Shown here: positions 17,189 through 26,578 of the stretch, one piece after another | Layout of the letters: the number at the start of each line of letters is the position of its first letter | Numbering within the stretch: position 1 is the stretch's first letter | Assembly: GCA_030432635.1 (NCBI GenBank) | Contig: JAUIMB010000017.1 | Span: 1-55,669, forward strand | Origin: Bacteroidia bacterium | GTDB taxonomy: Bacteria; Bacteroidota; Bacteroidia; Flavobacteriales; Flavobacteriaceae | Direction: 5' to 3' | Length of the DNA stretch: 55,669 bases | Made by a program: the position numbers and the translations under genes | The notes under the pieces: model-generated | What the model saw: only the letters and a program-made list of their open reading frames with translations | Database searches by the model: none | Told to the model about the DNA's origin: nothing

Positions 17189-19414
17189 ATGCGTTTATAT
17201 AGGTCAATTTCAATCCTTTTTTGTTTCGTGAGCACTCTGGTTTTAGCTCAAAATCAAGAAATCACTTTGGAAGAGATATGGAGCGGAACCTTCAGGACCG
17301 AACGTATGGCAGCTTTGCACTCCATGAATAATGGAAAGCAATATTCAGTGTTGAACTTTGAAAATAGAGCTTCCAAAATCGATATTTATGATTATGAAAC
17401 CTTATCCAAGGTAAAAACCTTAGTCAATTCGGTAAACATAGACGATATTACCTATTTCACTGATTATACATTTAGCGATGATGAAAGCAAAGTGCTATTG
17501 GCAACCAATGTCGAGTCGATCTTTAGACGCTCAACATTAGGTAAGTACTATGTGTATGATACCACCAATATGAACACAATCTTAGTGGCAGAGCAGAAAG
17601 TTCAAGAGCCTACGTTTTCTCCTGATGGATCCAAAATTGCTTATGGTTTAAACAATAATCTTTATGTGAAGGATCTGGTTTCGGGTCAAACTAGACAAAT
17701 CACTTTTGATGGTGAAAAGAATACAATTATCAATGGGATAACAGATTGGGTCTATGAAGAGGAATTTAGTTTTGTTCGTGCCTTTGAATGGAATAAGGAT
17801 GGTAGCAAAATTGCCTATATCCGTTTTGATGAAACCAATGTTCCGGAGTTTTCCATGGATGTCTATGGTCAACAGTTATATCAAACACAAACTGTATTTA
17901 AGTATCCAAAGGCTGGCGAATCAAACTCCGTGGTCTCACTACATATTTATGACTTGAATTCAGATTCATCAAATGCTGTAAAGCTTAATAAGGCGTATCA
18001 GGATTTCTATATTCCAAGAATACAATGGACAAAAGATGCCAATGTGTTAAGTGCACAATATATGAATAGGCATCAAAATGAATTGGATTTATGGATGATC
18101 AATGCACAAACCCATAAAGGTGAGTTGGTATTGGCTGAAACAGATAAGGCCTATGTTGATGTGACCTTTAATTTGACTTTTCTTAAGGATAATAGCTTTA
18201 TATGGACCAGTGAGGCAGATGGATGGAATCACATCTATCATTACACAAAGTCTGGTAAATTGATTAATCAGGTGACCAATGGAGATTGGGAAGTGACAGA
18301 TTATTATGGCTACAATGAGAAAACAAAGCGCATTTTTTACCAATCTACCGAAGATGGTTCTATTAATCGTAGTGTGTACTCGATTGGGCTTAATGGCAAG
18401 AATAAAAAACGATTGACCAAAAACACTGGAACAAATTCAGCAGCATTTAGTGCGGATTTTACTTATTTTATCAATACCTATTCGAGTGCAACCAATCCTC
18501 CAGAGTACACATTAAACAACTCAACTTCAGGAGATGTGGTCAAGAGTATTAAAGACAACGACCAATTGGCCAAGAAGTTGTCTAATTACAAGACTTCCCA
18601 AAAAGAGTTCAGTACCATTAATGTCAATGGGAATGACCTTAACATGTGGATGATCAAACCAGCCAATTTTGATGAAACCAAAACATACCCACTTTTTATG
18701 TACCAATATTCTGGTCCAGGATCCCAAGAGGTTACAAATAGTTGGAACGGTGTCAATGACTATTGGTTTCAGCATCTAGCACAACAAGGTTATATCGTTG
18801 TTTGTATTGATGGACGAGGTACTGGATTTAAAGGAGCAGAATTTAAAAAAGTAACTCAAAATGAGTTGGGCAAATATGAAGTTGAAGATCAAATTGCCGC
18901 AGCCAAATTGTTGGCAAAACGATCCTATATAGATGAAAATAATATTGGTATTTGGGGTTGGAGCTATGGTGGATTTATGAGTAGCAATGCCTTGTTTAAA
19001 GGCAATGACACCTTTTCTATGGCAATTGCTGTCGCTCCTGTGACGAGCTGGAGATTTTATGACACCATATACACCGAACGTTACTTGGCCACACCTCAAG
19101 AGAACCCAAATGGGTATGATGAAAATTCACCTATTAATCATGTCAGTAAGCTTAAAGGTGACTTTTTGTTGATTCATGGATCAGGAGATGATAATGTGCA
19201 TTTACAAAACACCATGCGCATGGTAGAGGCATTGATTCAAGCTGACAAACAGTTTGAATGGATGATATATCCAGACAAAAATCACAGTATTTATGGCGGA
19301 AATACACGTTTGCACCTTTATAAAAAGATGACAAATTTCATTCATGAAACTTTAGGAAAGGAGCGAGAGGAAACAGAAACTCCTAAAAGTGAAAATGCCA
19401 AAATCAAAGGATAA
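17189..19414 (+). CDS. Secreted S9B dipeptidyl-peptidase IV-like protease
   Basis: 741 residues with a signal peptide (ending near LVLAQ, about residue 20). An N-terminal eight-bladed beta-propeller (about 40-480) precedes an alpha/beta-hydrolase catalytic domain. The nucleophile serine lies in GIWGWSYGGFMS (GWSYGG), the acid in HGSGDDNVH and the histidine in DKNHSIYG. EEEFSFVRAFEW carries the Glu-Glu pair that in DPP-IV binds the free N-terminus of the substrate. It removes N-terminal dipeptides in the periplasm. Two peptide transporters follow at once, so this is a peptide-utilisation operon. Confidence 0.93.
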   Translation: MRLYRSISILFCFVSTLVLAQNQEITLEEIWSGTFRTERMAALHSMNNGKQYSVLNFENRASKIDIYDYETLSKVKTLVNSVNIDDITYFTDYTFSDDESKVLLATNVESIFRRSTLGKYYVYDTTNMNTILVAEQKVQEPTFSPDGSKIAYGLNNNLYVKDLVSGQTRQITFDGEKNTIINGITDWVYEEEFSFVRAFEWNKDGSKIAYIRFDETNVPEFSMDVYGQQLYQTQTVFKYPKAGESNSVVSLHIYDLNSDSSNAVKLNKAYQDFYIPRIQWTKDANVLSAQYMNRHQNELDLWMINAQTHKGELVLAETDKAYVDVTFNLTFLKDNSFIWTSEADGWNHIYHYTKSGKLINQVTNGDWEVTDYYGYNEKTKRIFYQSTEDGSINRSVYSIGLNGKNKKRLTKNTGTNSAAFSADFTYFINTYSSATNPPEYTLNNSTSGDVVKSIKDNDQLAKKLSNYKTSQKEFSTINVNGNDLNMWMIKPANFDETKTYPLFMYQYSGPGSQEVTNSWNGVNDYWFQHLAQQGYIVVCIDGRGTGFKGAEFKKVTQNELGKYEVEDQIAAAKLLAKRSYIDENNIGIWGWSYGGFMSSNALFKGNDTFSMAIAVAPVTSWRFYDTIYTERYLATPQENPNGYDENSPINHVSKLKGDFLLIHGSGDDNVHLQNTMRMVEALIQADKQFEWMIYPDKNHSIYGGNTRLHLYKKMTNFIHETLGKEREETETPKSENAKIKG

Positions 19415-19437
19415 CATAACTAACTAATACTATAATT

Positions 19438-21009
19438 ATGACAACAACAGAACTCAAACCACACCAAAGAGAACTTTGGGGACATCCCATAGGATTGTAT
19501 ATTTTATTTTTCACTGAAATGTGGGAACGTTTCTCCTACTATGGTATGCGCGCCTTATTAACGTTGTACTTAGTTGAGAAGACTACAGCTGATAATCCTG
19601 GTTTAGGCTGGTTAGATTCCGAATCCATTATGCTTTATGGGTGGTATACCATGTTGGTTTATGTCATGTCAATTCCTGGCGGAATGATTGCTGATAAGAT
19701 ACTTGGACAAAAGAAAGCAGTTTTATACGGCGCACTTATTCTTGTGGCTGGTCATGGTATTTTGGCATTTGAACCCATGTGGGCATTTTATACTGGCTTG
19801 GCTTTAATTATTTTAGGTGTAGGGTTGCTAAAACCAAATATCTCTACTATGGTAGGAGGTCTATATAAACAAGGAGACATTCGACGCGATAAAGGATTTA
19901 GTATTTTCTATATTGGAATAAATTTAGGGTCTCTTTTAGCTACATTTATTGTAGGTTATGTCGGTGAAAAAATTGGATGGCACTATGGTTTCGGACTTGC
20001 TGGAATCGCTATGCTATTGGGTCTGATAGTTTACATGTATGGACAAAAATATTTGATTAATGTTGGGAATAAACCTACCGCAGAGGACAAGAAATCAGAT
20101 GTGTCACTGGTTAAGTTGTTTGGAGATTTAATGAAATCACCACTTAATTTAATTATTGTATTATTAATTATTGGTTATGCCGTATATGCTGGATTTAATT
20201 ATTCTGGAGTAGATAGTTGGGGATATACTGCACTTTATACATTTATTGCTTTAGTTGCTGGAGTTATGATGATGATATATAAAAACCTAGAAACACAGGT
20301 GTCACGAGACAGGTATCTAGTACTTTTATTGTCTTTCCTCATTGTTATAGTTTTCTGGGGAGCTTTTGAACAAGCCGGTGGCCTAATGAGTATCTATACT
20401 AAAACTAAAACAGATAGAACTTTGTTAGGCTGGGAAGTTCCTGCCACTTGGTTCCAAGGTTTAAACGCTGGCTTTATTATAATATTTGCAACCTTAGTAG
20501 CAGGTTATTGGGCCAAAAGAAAATTAAAGGGTAAAGAGGCCTCATCATTATTCAAGATGGCCATTGGAACTATGATTATGGGGTTAGGATTCGTATTTAT
20601 GATTTTTGCTGCTGCAGAGTATAATGCAGATGGGAGCTCAGGGATGCAATGGTTAGTATTGGCTTATTTATTTCACACGATTGGAGAACTATGTTCTTCT
20701 CCTGTAGCATTGTCTTTTATTACAAAATTGGCGCCTGTGAAGTATGCCTCTTTGATGATGGGTGTATATTTTGCCGCAACAGGTTTAGGAAATAAGGTTG
20801 CTGGTGTCATTGGGGAATCGGCTTCAGAGTTTGGAGAATACGCTATCTTTTCTGGAATCACAGTCTTTACTGTAATATTTGGATTCCTTGTTTTGTTGCT
20901 GCTCAAACCTTTGAAACGTTTGACCCATGGTGCCGAAGATAATGAACGTGAAATGCATAGTGATGAAACGGAAGGTTTTGAACTAGCTGATTCTGATCTT
21001 AACAACTAA
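19438..21009 (+). CDS. POT-family proton-coupled oligopeptide transporter, copy 1
   Basis: A 523-residue inner-membrane transporter of the major facilitator superfamily. TEMWERFSYYGMRALL (about residues 26-41) contains the ExxERFxYYG motif of proton-coupled di/tripeptide transporters. GLLKPNISTMVGGLY and GINLGSLLATFIVGYVGEKIGWHYGFGLAG are the other POT signatures. About 12 to 14 membrane segments and an acidic cytoplasmic tail are present. It lies 23 bases after the DPP-IV-like gene and should import the dipeptides released by it. Confidence 0.93.
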   Translation: MTTTELKPHQRELWGHPIGLYILFFTEMWERFSYYGMRALLTLYLVEKTTADNPGLGWLDSESIMLYGWYTMLVYVMSIPGGMIADKILGQKKAVLYGALILVAGHGILAFEPMWAFYTGLALIILGVGLLKPNISTMVGGLYKQGDIRRDKGFSIFYIGINLGSLLATFIVGYVGEKIGWHYGFGLAGIAMLLGLIVYMYGQKYLINVGNKPTAEDKKSDVSLVKLFGDLMKSPLNLIIVLLIIGYAVYAGFNYSGVDSWGYTALYTFIALVAGVMMMIYKNLETQVSRDRYLVLLLSFLIVIVFWGAFEQAGGLMSIYTKTKTDRTLLGWEVPATWFQGLNAGFIIIFATLVAGYWAKRKLKGKEASSLFKMAIGTMIMGLGFVFMIFAAAEYNADGSSGMQWLVLAYLFHTIGELCSSPVALSFITKLAPVKYASLMMGVYFAATGLGNKVAGVIGESASEFGEYAIFSGITVFTVIFGFLVLLLLKPLKRLTHGAEDNEREMHSDETEGFELADSDLNN

Positions 21010-21080
21010 GAAATATTTTAAACAAGCCCATGTGAGTACTGTCATAAGGGTTTCTACTTTCTAACTAAATACTTTCTTTT

Positions 21081-22865
21081 ATGAATACTGATATCGAAAA
21101 TCTGTTTAAAGACAAAGTTATTGGGCATCCTGCTGGGTTGTTTGTTATTTTCTTTACGGAAATGTGGGAACGCTTTTCTTTCTATGGAATGCGTATCCTC
21201 TTGGTGTTGTTCCTTACGGCTCCCTTAATTGATGCTAATCCTGGATGGGAATGGCCACGTGAACACGCACTTTCCTTGATTGGTACCTATGGTGCGCTTT
21301 TATATTTAACACCAATCGTTGGTGGGTGGCTAGCCGATAAGTATACAGGCTATAAGTGGGCTGTAATCATTGGTTGCTTCATTATGATGCTAGGTCATGC
21401 CGCTATGGTTTTTGAGACACCATGGTCTTTGTATCTTGGTTTGGCTTTGCTGATTATTGGTACAGGCTTTTTTAAGCCGAATATGACATCCATGATTTCT
21501 GAAATGTATAAAGGTAAGGAGTCCAAAAAAGATGGTGCCTATACCATTTATTATATGGGTGTTAATGCTGGAGCCTTTTTTGGAATGATGCTTTGTGGTT
21601 ACTTGGCAGAAAATGTAGGCTGGAGTTATGGGTTTGGATTGGCAGGAATTTTCATGCTTTTAGGATTAATTCAATTTTGGTTGGCCAAGAATTTATTTGG
21701 TCAGATTGGAGAAAAGCCGTCTAAAGTTCATGAGGTTGAATTACCTCAAAACATTAATGAAGAAGCTCCATCAGAGCATATTAGGGACGACGATAACGAA
21801 AAGTTAAACCCGTTTACAACTCTGGATAAAGTGTTGATTGCACTGTCGTCTTTGGGTGGATTGTTATACTTGTTCAATGACCCTCTATCTATAATAGGAG
21901 GTGTTGATTTGCTACCATTTTCTTTAGGAAACCTTAACGGTTCAAATACGGTTATTCTTATAGCTTTGGCTTTGTTTTTATTCTTGATTATTTCCCGAAT
22001 ATCTAGGTATTCAAAAATCGTTCGTGATCGTATCATAGCAGTCTCAGTTTTCGGAATTTTCACGGTATTCTTTTTTGCTGCCTTTGAACAATCCTTGGGC
22101 TCAATGACCTTGTTTGCAAGAGATTATACTGAACGTGCTCTAACAGGGAACTCTGCCATGGTTTTCAAAATTATCGATTTAATATTAACAGTTGGACCCT
22201 TAGCTATTATAACTTGGGTCCTGTATTTGTTGTTCAAGAAAACCTATTCAAAGATTCCATATTCGAATATCATTTTGGCATTGTCCTTTGCGTTCTTATG
22301 GTACATTGTTTTCTATAAAATAAACAAGGAATTCAGTAAAGATGCTACTGAAGTACCTGCATCTTGGTTTGGAATTCTGAATTCGTTCTTTATTATCACC
22401 TTAGCGCCATTGTTTTCTAAATGGTGGGAAAGTAAATACAATCCAAGTGCTGCCATGAAATATGGTATTGGTTTAATTCTTTTGGGACTTGGTTTCGGAA
22501 TCTTGGTTTTTGGAACCATGGGCATTCCTCAAGGCGCAAAAACCGCATCAGTAAGTATGGTATTTTTAATTTTGGCATATTTATTCCATACTATGGGTGA
22601 ATTGTGCATTTCACCTGTAGGACTTTCTTATCTCAGTAAATTGGTTCCAGGTCGAATGATTGGATTTATGTTTGGTATTTGGTATTTAGCCATTGCCATT
22701 GGTCAAAAATCAGCAGGAAAAATGGGAGGTATGATCGATAAAATTACTGAAGAGTATTCGTTGAGTACCTTTTTCTTGATTTTTACTTTGGTTCCTGCCG
22801 CAGTAGGAGTTGTTTCAATGGTGCTAAATCCAGTTCTTAAACGGTTGATGCATGGTGTCAGATAA
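21081..22865 (+). CDS. POT-family proton-coupled oligopeptide transporter, copy 2
   Basis: A 594-residue paralogue of the preceding gene. TEMWERFSFYGMRILL near residue 28 carries the ExxERF motif with FYG in place of YYG. GFFKPNMTSMISEMY and GVNAGAFFGMMLCGYLAENVGWSYGFGLAG follow. It is longer than copy 1 because of an acidic hydrophilic loop (about 215-250; HEVELPQNINEEAPSEH) and additional membrane segments in the middle. It is separated by 71 bases from copy 1 and ends at a terminator (22893-22918). The two copies have diverged widely, so differing peptide preference is likely but unproven. Confidence 0.93.
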   Translation: MNTDIENLFKDKVIGHPAGLFVIFFTEMWERFSFYGMRILLVLFLTAPLIDANPGWEWPREHALSLIGTYGALLYLTPIVGGWLADKYTGYKWAVIIGCFIMMLGHAAMVFETPWSLYLGLALLIIGTGFFKPNMTSMISEMYKGKESKKDGAYTIYYMGVNAGAFFGMMLCGYLAENVGWSYGFGLAGIFMLLGLIQFWLAKNLFGQIGEKPSKVHEVELPQNINEEAPSEHIRDDDNEKLNPFTTLDKVLIALSSLGGLLYLFNDPLSIIGGVDLLPFSLGNLNGSNTVILIALALFLFLIISRISRYSKIVRDRIIAVSVFGIFTVFFFAAFEQSLGSMTLFARDYTERALTGNSAMVFKIIDLILTVGPLAIITWVLYLLFKKTYSKIPYSNIILALSFAFLWYIVFYKINKEFSKDATEVPASWFGILNSFFIITLAPLFSKWWESKYNPSAAMKYGIGLILLGLGFGILVFGTMGIPQGAKTASVSMVFLILAYLFHTMGELCISPVGLSYLSKLVPGRMIGFMFGIWYLAIAIGQKSAGKMGGMIDKITEEYSLSTFFLIFTLVPAAVGVVSMVLNPVLKRLMHGVR

Positions 22866-22892
22866 TCGAATAATACCGTTAAATTAACCTAA

Positions 22893-22918
22893 AATGCTCC
22901 GTGTTAGGAGCATTTTTT
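22893..22918 (+). terminator. Rho-independent terminator after POT transporter 2
   Basis: An 8-bp perfect stem (22893-22900 with 22907-22914), 6-base loop, and a run of Ts to 22918. It also shows that the in-frame ATG at 22894 cannot be the start of the downstream thioredoxin gene. Confidence 0.85.
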
Positions 22919-22953
22919 GTAAGTTCGGAATAACTTTTGCAACAAAACGAAGT

Positions 22954-23514
22954 ATGAAGAAATTAGTTTTAGTAGTCGCAGCCGTGTTGATCTCATCAGC
23001 CACTGCCATAGCCCAATCGCAAGAAATTAATTGGATGTCTTTTGAAGAGGCCTTAGCTGCTCAAAAGAAAAACCCAAAGAAAATTATGATGGACGTCTAT
23101 ACCAATTGGTGTGGCCCATGTAAAATGTTAGATAAAAATACCTTCCACAATAAAGATGTGGTTAATTATGTGAATCAACATTTTTATGCCGTAAAATTCA
23201 ATGCCGAAGGTAATGACACAGTGACTTTTAACGGGAAAACATATGCTAATCCTGGGTTTAAGGAAGAACTCAAAAATCGAAGAAATAGCGTTCACGAACT
23301 CACACGTGCCTTAGGTGTTAGGGCTTATCCAACCATCGTTTATTTTGATGAGGAAGGAAAGACCATTCAGCCGATTAAAGGGTATATGAAGCCTCAGCAA
23401 ATAGAGCTTTACCTAAAGTTATTTCAGAGTGATGACTACAAGGGCATCACAACTCAAGAAGAATTTAATGATTACTACCTCGCATTTAAACCAGAATTCA
23501 ACGAGTCAGAATAA
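22954..23514 (+). CDS. Periplasmic thioredoxin-family protein
   Basis: 186 residues with a signal peptide (cleavage near ATAIAQ, about residue 21). The thioredoxin fold has its redox pair at Cys53 and Cys56 (NWCGPCKML) and the cis-proline in RAYPTIVYFDEEG. An insertion of about 30 residues (NDTVTFNGKTYANPGFKEELKNRRNSVHELTRALG) lies between the two, as in the thioredoxin_7/DUF255-like secreted proteins of Bacteroidota. ATG 22954 is the start because the upstream in-frame ATG lies inside a terminator. The 3' end overlaps the end of convergent comEC by 40 bases. Confidence 0.88.
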   Translation: MKKLVLVVAAVLISSATAIAQSQEINWMSFEEALAAQKKNPKKIMMDVYTNWCGPCKMLDKNTFHNKDVVNYVNQHFYAVKFNAEGNDTVTFNGKTYANPGFKEELKNRRNSVHELTRALGVRAYPTIVYFDEEGKTIQPIKGYMKPQQIELYLKLFQSDDYKGITTQEEFNDYYLAFKPEFNESE

Positions 23515-25556
23515 GACTTGTTTTTCAATATAAAAGCTCCCTTTTTACCTGTGTGGTGGAAAGGGAGTTTTCGTATTACACAAGTTGTCTCCCAACGCGC
23601 AACATATGATTTGTAATTGCTGCCATCGGCAATTATGAGTTGAGGGTTTAATGAGTCAATCAGGCGTTCTAAATTGATACGAGGTGAATTCCGAAGTATG
23701 ATGTAATTTGGTCGAAATGACTTTACATTGTAAACGCCCAGACTGTCAACAATCAAAAAGGTTTTATTACGAAATCGATAAACCGATTGTAAACTGTCTT
23801 CACTAAAATCCGTAATAAAATTCCCTACTCTATATTTGTCGATAATCTGGTCACTTTCAGATATCATGCTATCGAAATTGTGGAAAGTCCTTAGTTTAGA
23901 ATTACTGCGTTGGCCTAATAGGCTATAGCGACTTTTATGGAAAATGACAAATTCAGAATTAGCACGCTTATACTTGGAGTAAAACCAAACACCTTGGGCG
24001 AATAGAATGGAAATTAAAAAAAATGAAAGGGTATGAAAACTTCTTTTTTTGAAAAGAACTATCGAAGACACCAACAAGAGATAGCAAACGACTACATGTT
24101 CGATGTCAAAGGAAATATGACGAAAAAGAAAAGCGTCTTGTTCTGATAACCAAGAAACAATACTATTCATCAAACGGATTATCTTTCCGTAGCCATTAGC
24201 AATAAGTTCTGGAAGACCATTAAGAAGGGCTAAAACGATGACTAAAATTCCAAAACCCAGAATCAATCCCAAAAAAGGAATGATGATTAGGTTGGACACA
24301 AAAAACAATCCGGGAAATTGGTGGAAATAGTATAAACTTATCGGAATCACTCCAAATTGTGCAGCAATGGTTACAGTAAGAATCTGCCAAAAATAGTCAA
24401 ACAACCTCCATTTTCTACGCCATAACTTATAGATTATGGGTTGAATGGTCACGATGGCCAAAACGGCCATATAACTCATCTGAAACCCTACATCAAACAA
24501 AAACATAGGCTTAAACAACAGTAATATAAAAACAGATATGGCTAAGGTGTTATAAATGTTGGTTGGTCGTCTCCAATTTAGGGCTATAGCCACAATGCTG
24601 AACATGGTCACTGCTCGAGTCACAGATGCCGAGAGCCCAGCGACAATAGCAAAACTCCATAGTATAAGAAGTAGTAAGCACACCTTTATAGGCTTTCCAT
24701 ATTTTATAAGTTCAATGGGTTGCAGACAGAAGTTCAATATCATCAAAATAATTCCTACATGTAAACCCGAAACGGCTAGTATATGAATGGCTCCAGCATT
24801 GACATAATTGTCATAGATGTCTTTGCTCATATCTTGACGTTGTCCTAAAAGCAAAGCATTGATAATTGCTAACTCATCCGATTTAAAATTGTAAAGTTTC
24901 AATTTGGTATTGATCCGATGACGTAGTTTTTCAGCATATCCCAATAGCGAATTTGTTTTTGTTTGAAGTCTTAATAGAGACGTTTGTTGGACGAAGACTT
25001 GATGAAATATGGATTGTTTTTCTAAATAAGCGCTGTAGTCAAATTGATTTGGGTTTAAGGGTTTATTGATTTTAATTAATTGTGAAACACCAACCATGAC
25101 ATCATCTACTTTAAACATGGGTAGTGTTGAATCCTTTTCTACATTTAATAGCAGCTTGCCGATTACATAATGGTTATCCTTTGCAATCAGTTGAACGATA
25201 TACTTATTGTGAAAACGACTTGGCTTCAATCGTTCTTTTATTCGAAACTTCAACAGCTCTTGATTATTGTTGTTTTCGGAGATAAAATGACTGTAATGAT
25301 TTCTGAAATTTTGCTGTTGATGAAAGCAATAACTCAGATTGCCTAAACTTACCGTCGTTAGATAGGCAAATAATCCAAACCAAATGGTCTTTTTGAATTG
25401 TCTTAAAGCGACGAAGTAACCTATAAGTAGACCCAAGAATACGACTGAAAATGCGCACAAACTAAATTTCACGTCTATGCGCACAACATGTGATAGCGCA
25501 ATGCCTAAAATAAGACACAGAGTGAGCTTGATAATTAGAAAATTGAGTGCTTTCAC
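23475..25556 (-). CDS. comEC: ComEC/Rec2-family DNA-uptake channel protein
   Basis: A 693-residue inner-membrane protein that in naturally competent bacteria moves single-stranded DNA into the cytoplasm. It has an N-terminal membrane/OB-like region (DUF4131, about 1-190) and a central Competence domain with LAVSGLHVGIILMILNF (about 260-276) and SASVTRAVTMFSIVAIALNWRRPTN. The C-terminal region after about residue 510 lacks the HxHxDH zinc motif of the metallo-beta-lactamase domain found in full ComEC, although the tail (PQLIIADGSNYKS) resembles a degenerate version. The start is GTG. It ends 40 bases inside the thioredoxin gene on the opposite strand. Confidence 0.88.
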   Translation of the reverse strand: MKALNFLIIKLTLCLILGIALSHVVRIDVKFSLCAFSVVFLGLLIGYFVALRQFKKTIWFGLFAYLTTVSLGNLSYCFHQQQNFRNHYSHFISENNNNQELLKFRIKERLKPSRFHNKYIVQLIAKDNHYVIGKLLLNVEKDSTLPMFKVDDVMVGVSQLIKINKPLNPNQFDYSAYLEKQSIFHQVFVQQTSLLRLQTKTNSLLGYAEKLRHRINTKLKLYNFKSDELAIINALLLGQRQDMSKDIYDNYVNAGAIHILAVSGLHVGIILMILNFCLQPIELIKYGKPIKVCLLLLILWSFAIVAGLSASVTRAVTMFSIVAIALNWRRPTNIYNTLAISVFILLLFKPMFLFDVGFQMSYMAVLAIVTIQPIIYKLWRRKWRLFDYFWQILTVTIAAQFGVIPISLYYFHQFPGLFFVSNLIIIPFLGLILGFGILVIVLALLNGLPELIANGYGKIIRLMNSIVSWLSEQDAFLFRHISFDIEHVVVCYLLLVSSIVLFKKRSFHTLSFFLISILFAQGVWFYSKYKRANSEFVIFHKSRYSLLGQRSNSKLRTFHNFDSMISESDQIIDKYRVGNFITDFSEDSLQSVYRFRNKTFLIVDSLGVYNVKSFRPNYIILRNSPRINLERLIDSLNPQLIIADGSNYKSYVARWETTCVIRKLPFHHTGKKGAFILKNKSYSDSLNSGLNAR

Positions 25557-25596
25557 ACTTCAATATAGTAAATATTCTATTTATATAGAAAATAAA

Positions 25597-26115
25597 CTAC
25601 ATAACTCGTCTTGCTTGCACGTAAGCTAAATACCAATAGCGTTCGGATAATTTGGAGGTGATCACACCTCGACTGGATGTGGAATGGATAAACTCAACAT
25701 AACCTGGTCGAGTTGCAGTAACAATGCCCACATGATTGACTTTCCTGCTGTTTTTCTTTGTGGCAAAGAATAATAGGTCACCTTCCCTAACCTTTTTGAC
25801 ATCAACCCATTCTCCTTGTTTGGAAAGCTCTGATGTTGTTCTTGGTAAAAGAATATTTTCCTTGCCAAAAGCGGTGACGACCAATCCGGAACAATCCATG
25901 CCACGTTTGGTTGTACCACCATATTTGTAGCGAGTTCCTGTAAAACTTCTGGCATAGTCAATGATATTCTGAATGTCCTTAGATGACGCAGTTGGGATTG
26001 TATTACGTTTGTCATGGGTTTGCGATGTTCTTGTCTTTTTAGTTACAATCCGTTTTTTGGATTTACAACTTGAAAAACAGAGTATTAATAGTAGTAGAAG
26101 GGCAATTTTTTTCAT
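25597..26115 (-). CDS. NlpC/P60 (C40) cell-wall hydrolase lipoprotein
   Basis: 172 residues. A lipoprotein signal peptide ends at CFSSC (Cys17), then a basic linker (KSKKRIVTKKTRTSQ). The C40 papain-like domain spans about 50-170: catalytic Cys in RGMDCSGLVVTAFG, His in KVNHVGIVTATRPG, and the third polar residue in FIHSTSSRGV. Such enzymes cleave peptide crosslinks or stem peptides of peptidoglycan (typically the D-Glu to diaminopimelate bond). It is probably anchored to a membrane facing the periplasm. It lies 40 bases upstream of comEC on the same strand. Confidence 0.92.
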   Translation of the reverse strand: MKKIALLLLLILCFSSCKSKKRIVTKKTRTSQTHDKRNTIPTASSKDIQNIIDYARSFTGTRYKYGGTTKRGMDCSGLVVTAFGKENILLPRTTSELSKQGEWVDVKKVREGDLLFFATKKNSRKVNHVGIVTATRPGYVEFIHSTSSRGVITSKLSERYWYLAYVQARRVM

Positions 26116-26257
26116 GGAAATTCAAAATAATGCCTAAAAGTAATTATTTATGACTTTATGATATTTTACTGAGACTCGGGTTTTCAACAAACTTATTTAC
26201 AGTGATGAAAATTAGAATACAGTTTTTTATTAACTTTATAGTCAATAATAAATCAAA

Positions 26258-26578
26258 ATGGAAATTATTGGTCTTAATATTGTTGATCAATGGATGTGGG
26301 ATGGTTTTACACCAATATCCATGATTGGTACTCTAGTAATGCTAGCTGTTGTTTTATTCTACCTAATAATTTACAAGTTAATGAATCCTGAACCTTTTAG
26401 ACTGCCTGAAAGTGATAATTTGGATTTTAGTCAATACACGCTTAGTATAGAAGAAACTTACACTAAAGAAAAAAAGGTGTCTTTTTTTACTAAGGTAGTT
26501 TTGATTGTAATGAGTATAATTTTGATTTATACTCCTTTAGAAAAATTACTAATACCCGAACCTTTTTACTTCTTTTGA
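26258..26578 (+). CDS. Small two-helix membrane protein
   Basis: A 106-residue protein with two transmembrane segments (about 20-43 and 78-95) joined by a hydrophilic, acidic loop (PEPFRLPESDNLDFSQYTLSIEETYTKEKK). It stands alone on the plus strand between divergent and convergent genes, and its last 13 bases overlap the end of lpxB. Composition is very AT-rich. I do not recognise a family; it may be a real orphan, but confidence is moderate. Confidence 0.55.
   Translation: MEIIGLNIVDQWMWDGFTPISMIGTLVMLAVVLFYLIIYKLMNPEPFRLPESDNLDFSQYTLSIEETYTKEKKVSFFTKVVLIVMSIILIYTPLEKLLIPEPFYFF

Noticed and set aside
22894-22953. Upstream in-frame ATG for the thioredoxin gene
   Set aside because: It sits in the stem of a terminator and the downstream ATG 22954 starts a normal signal peptide.
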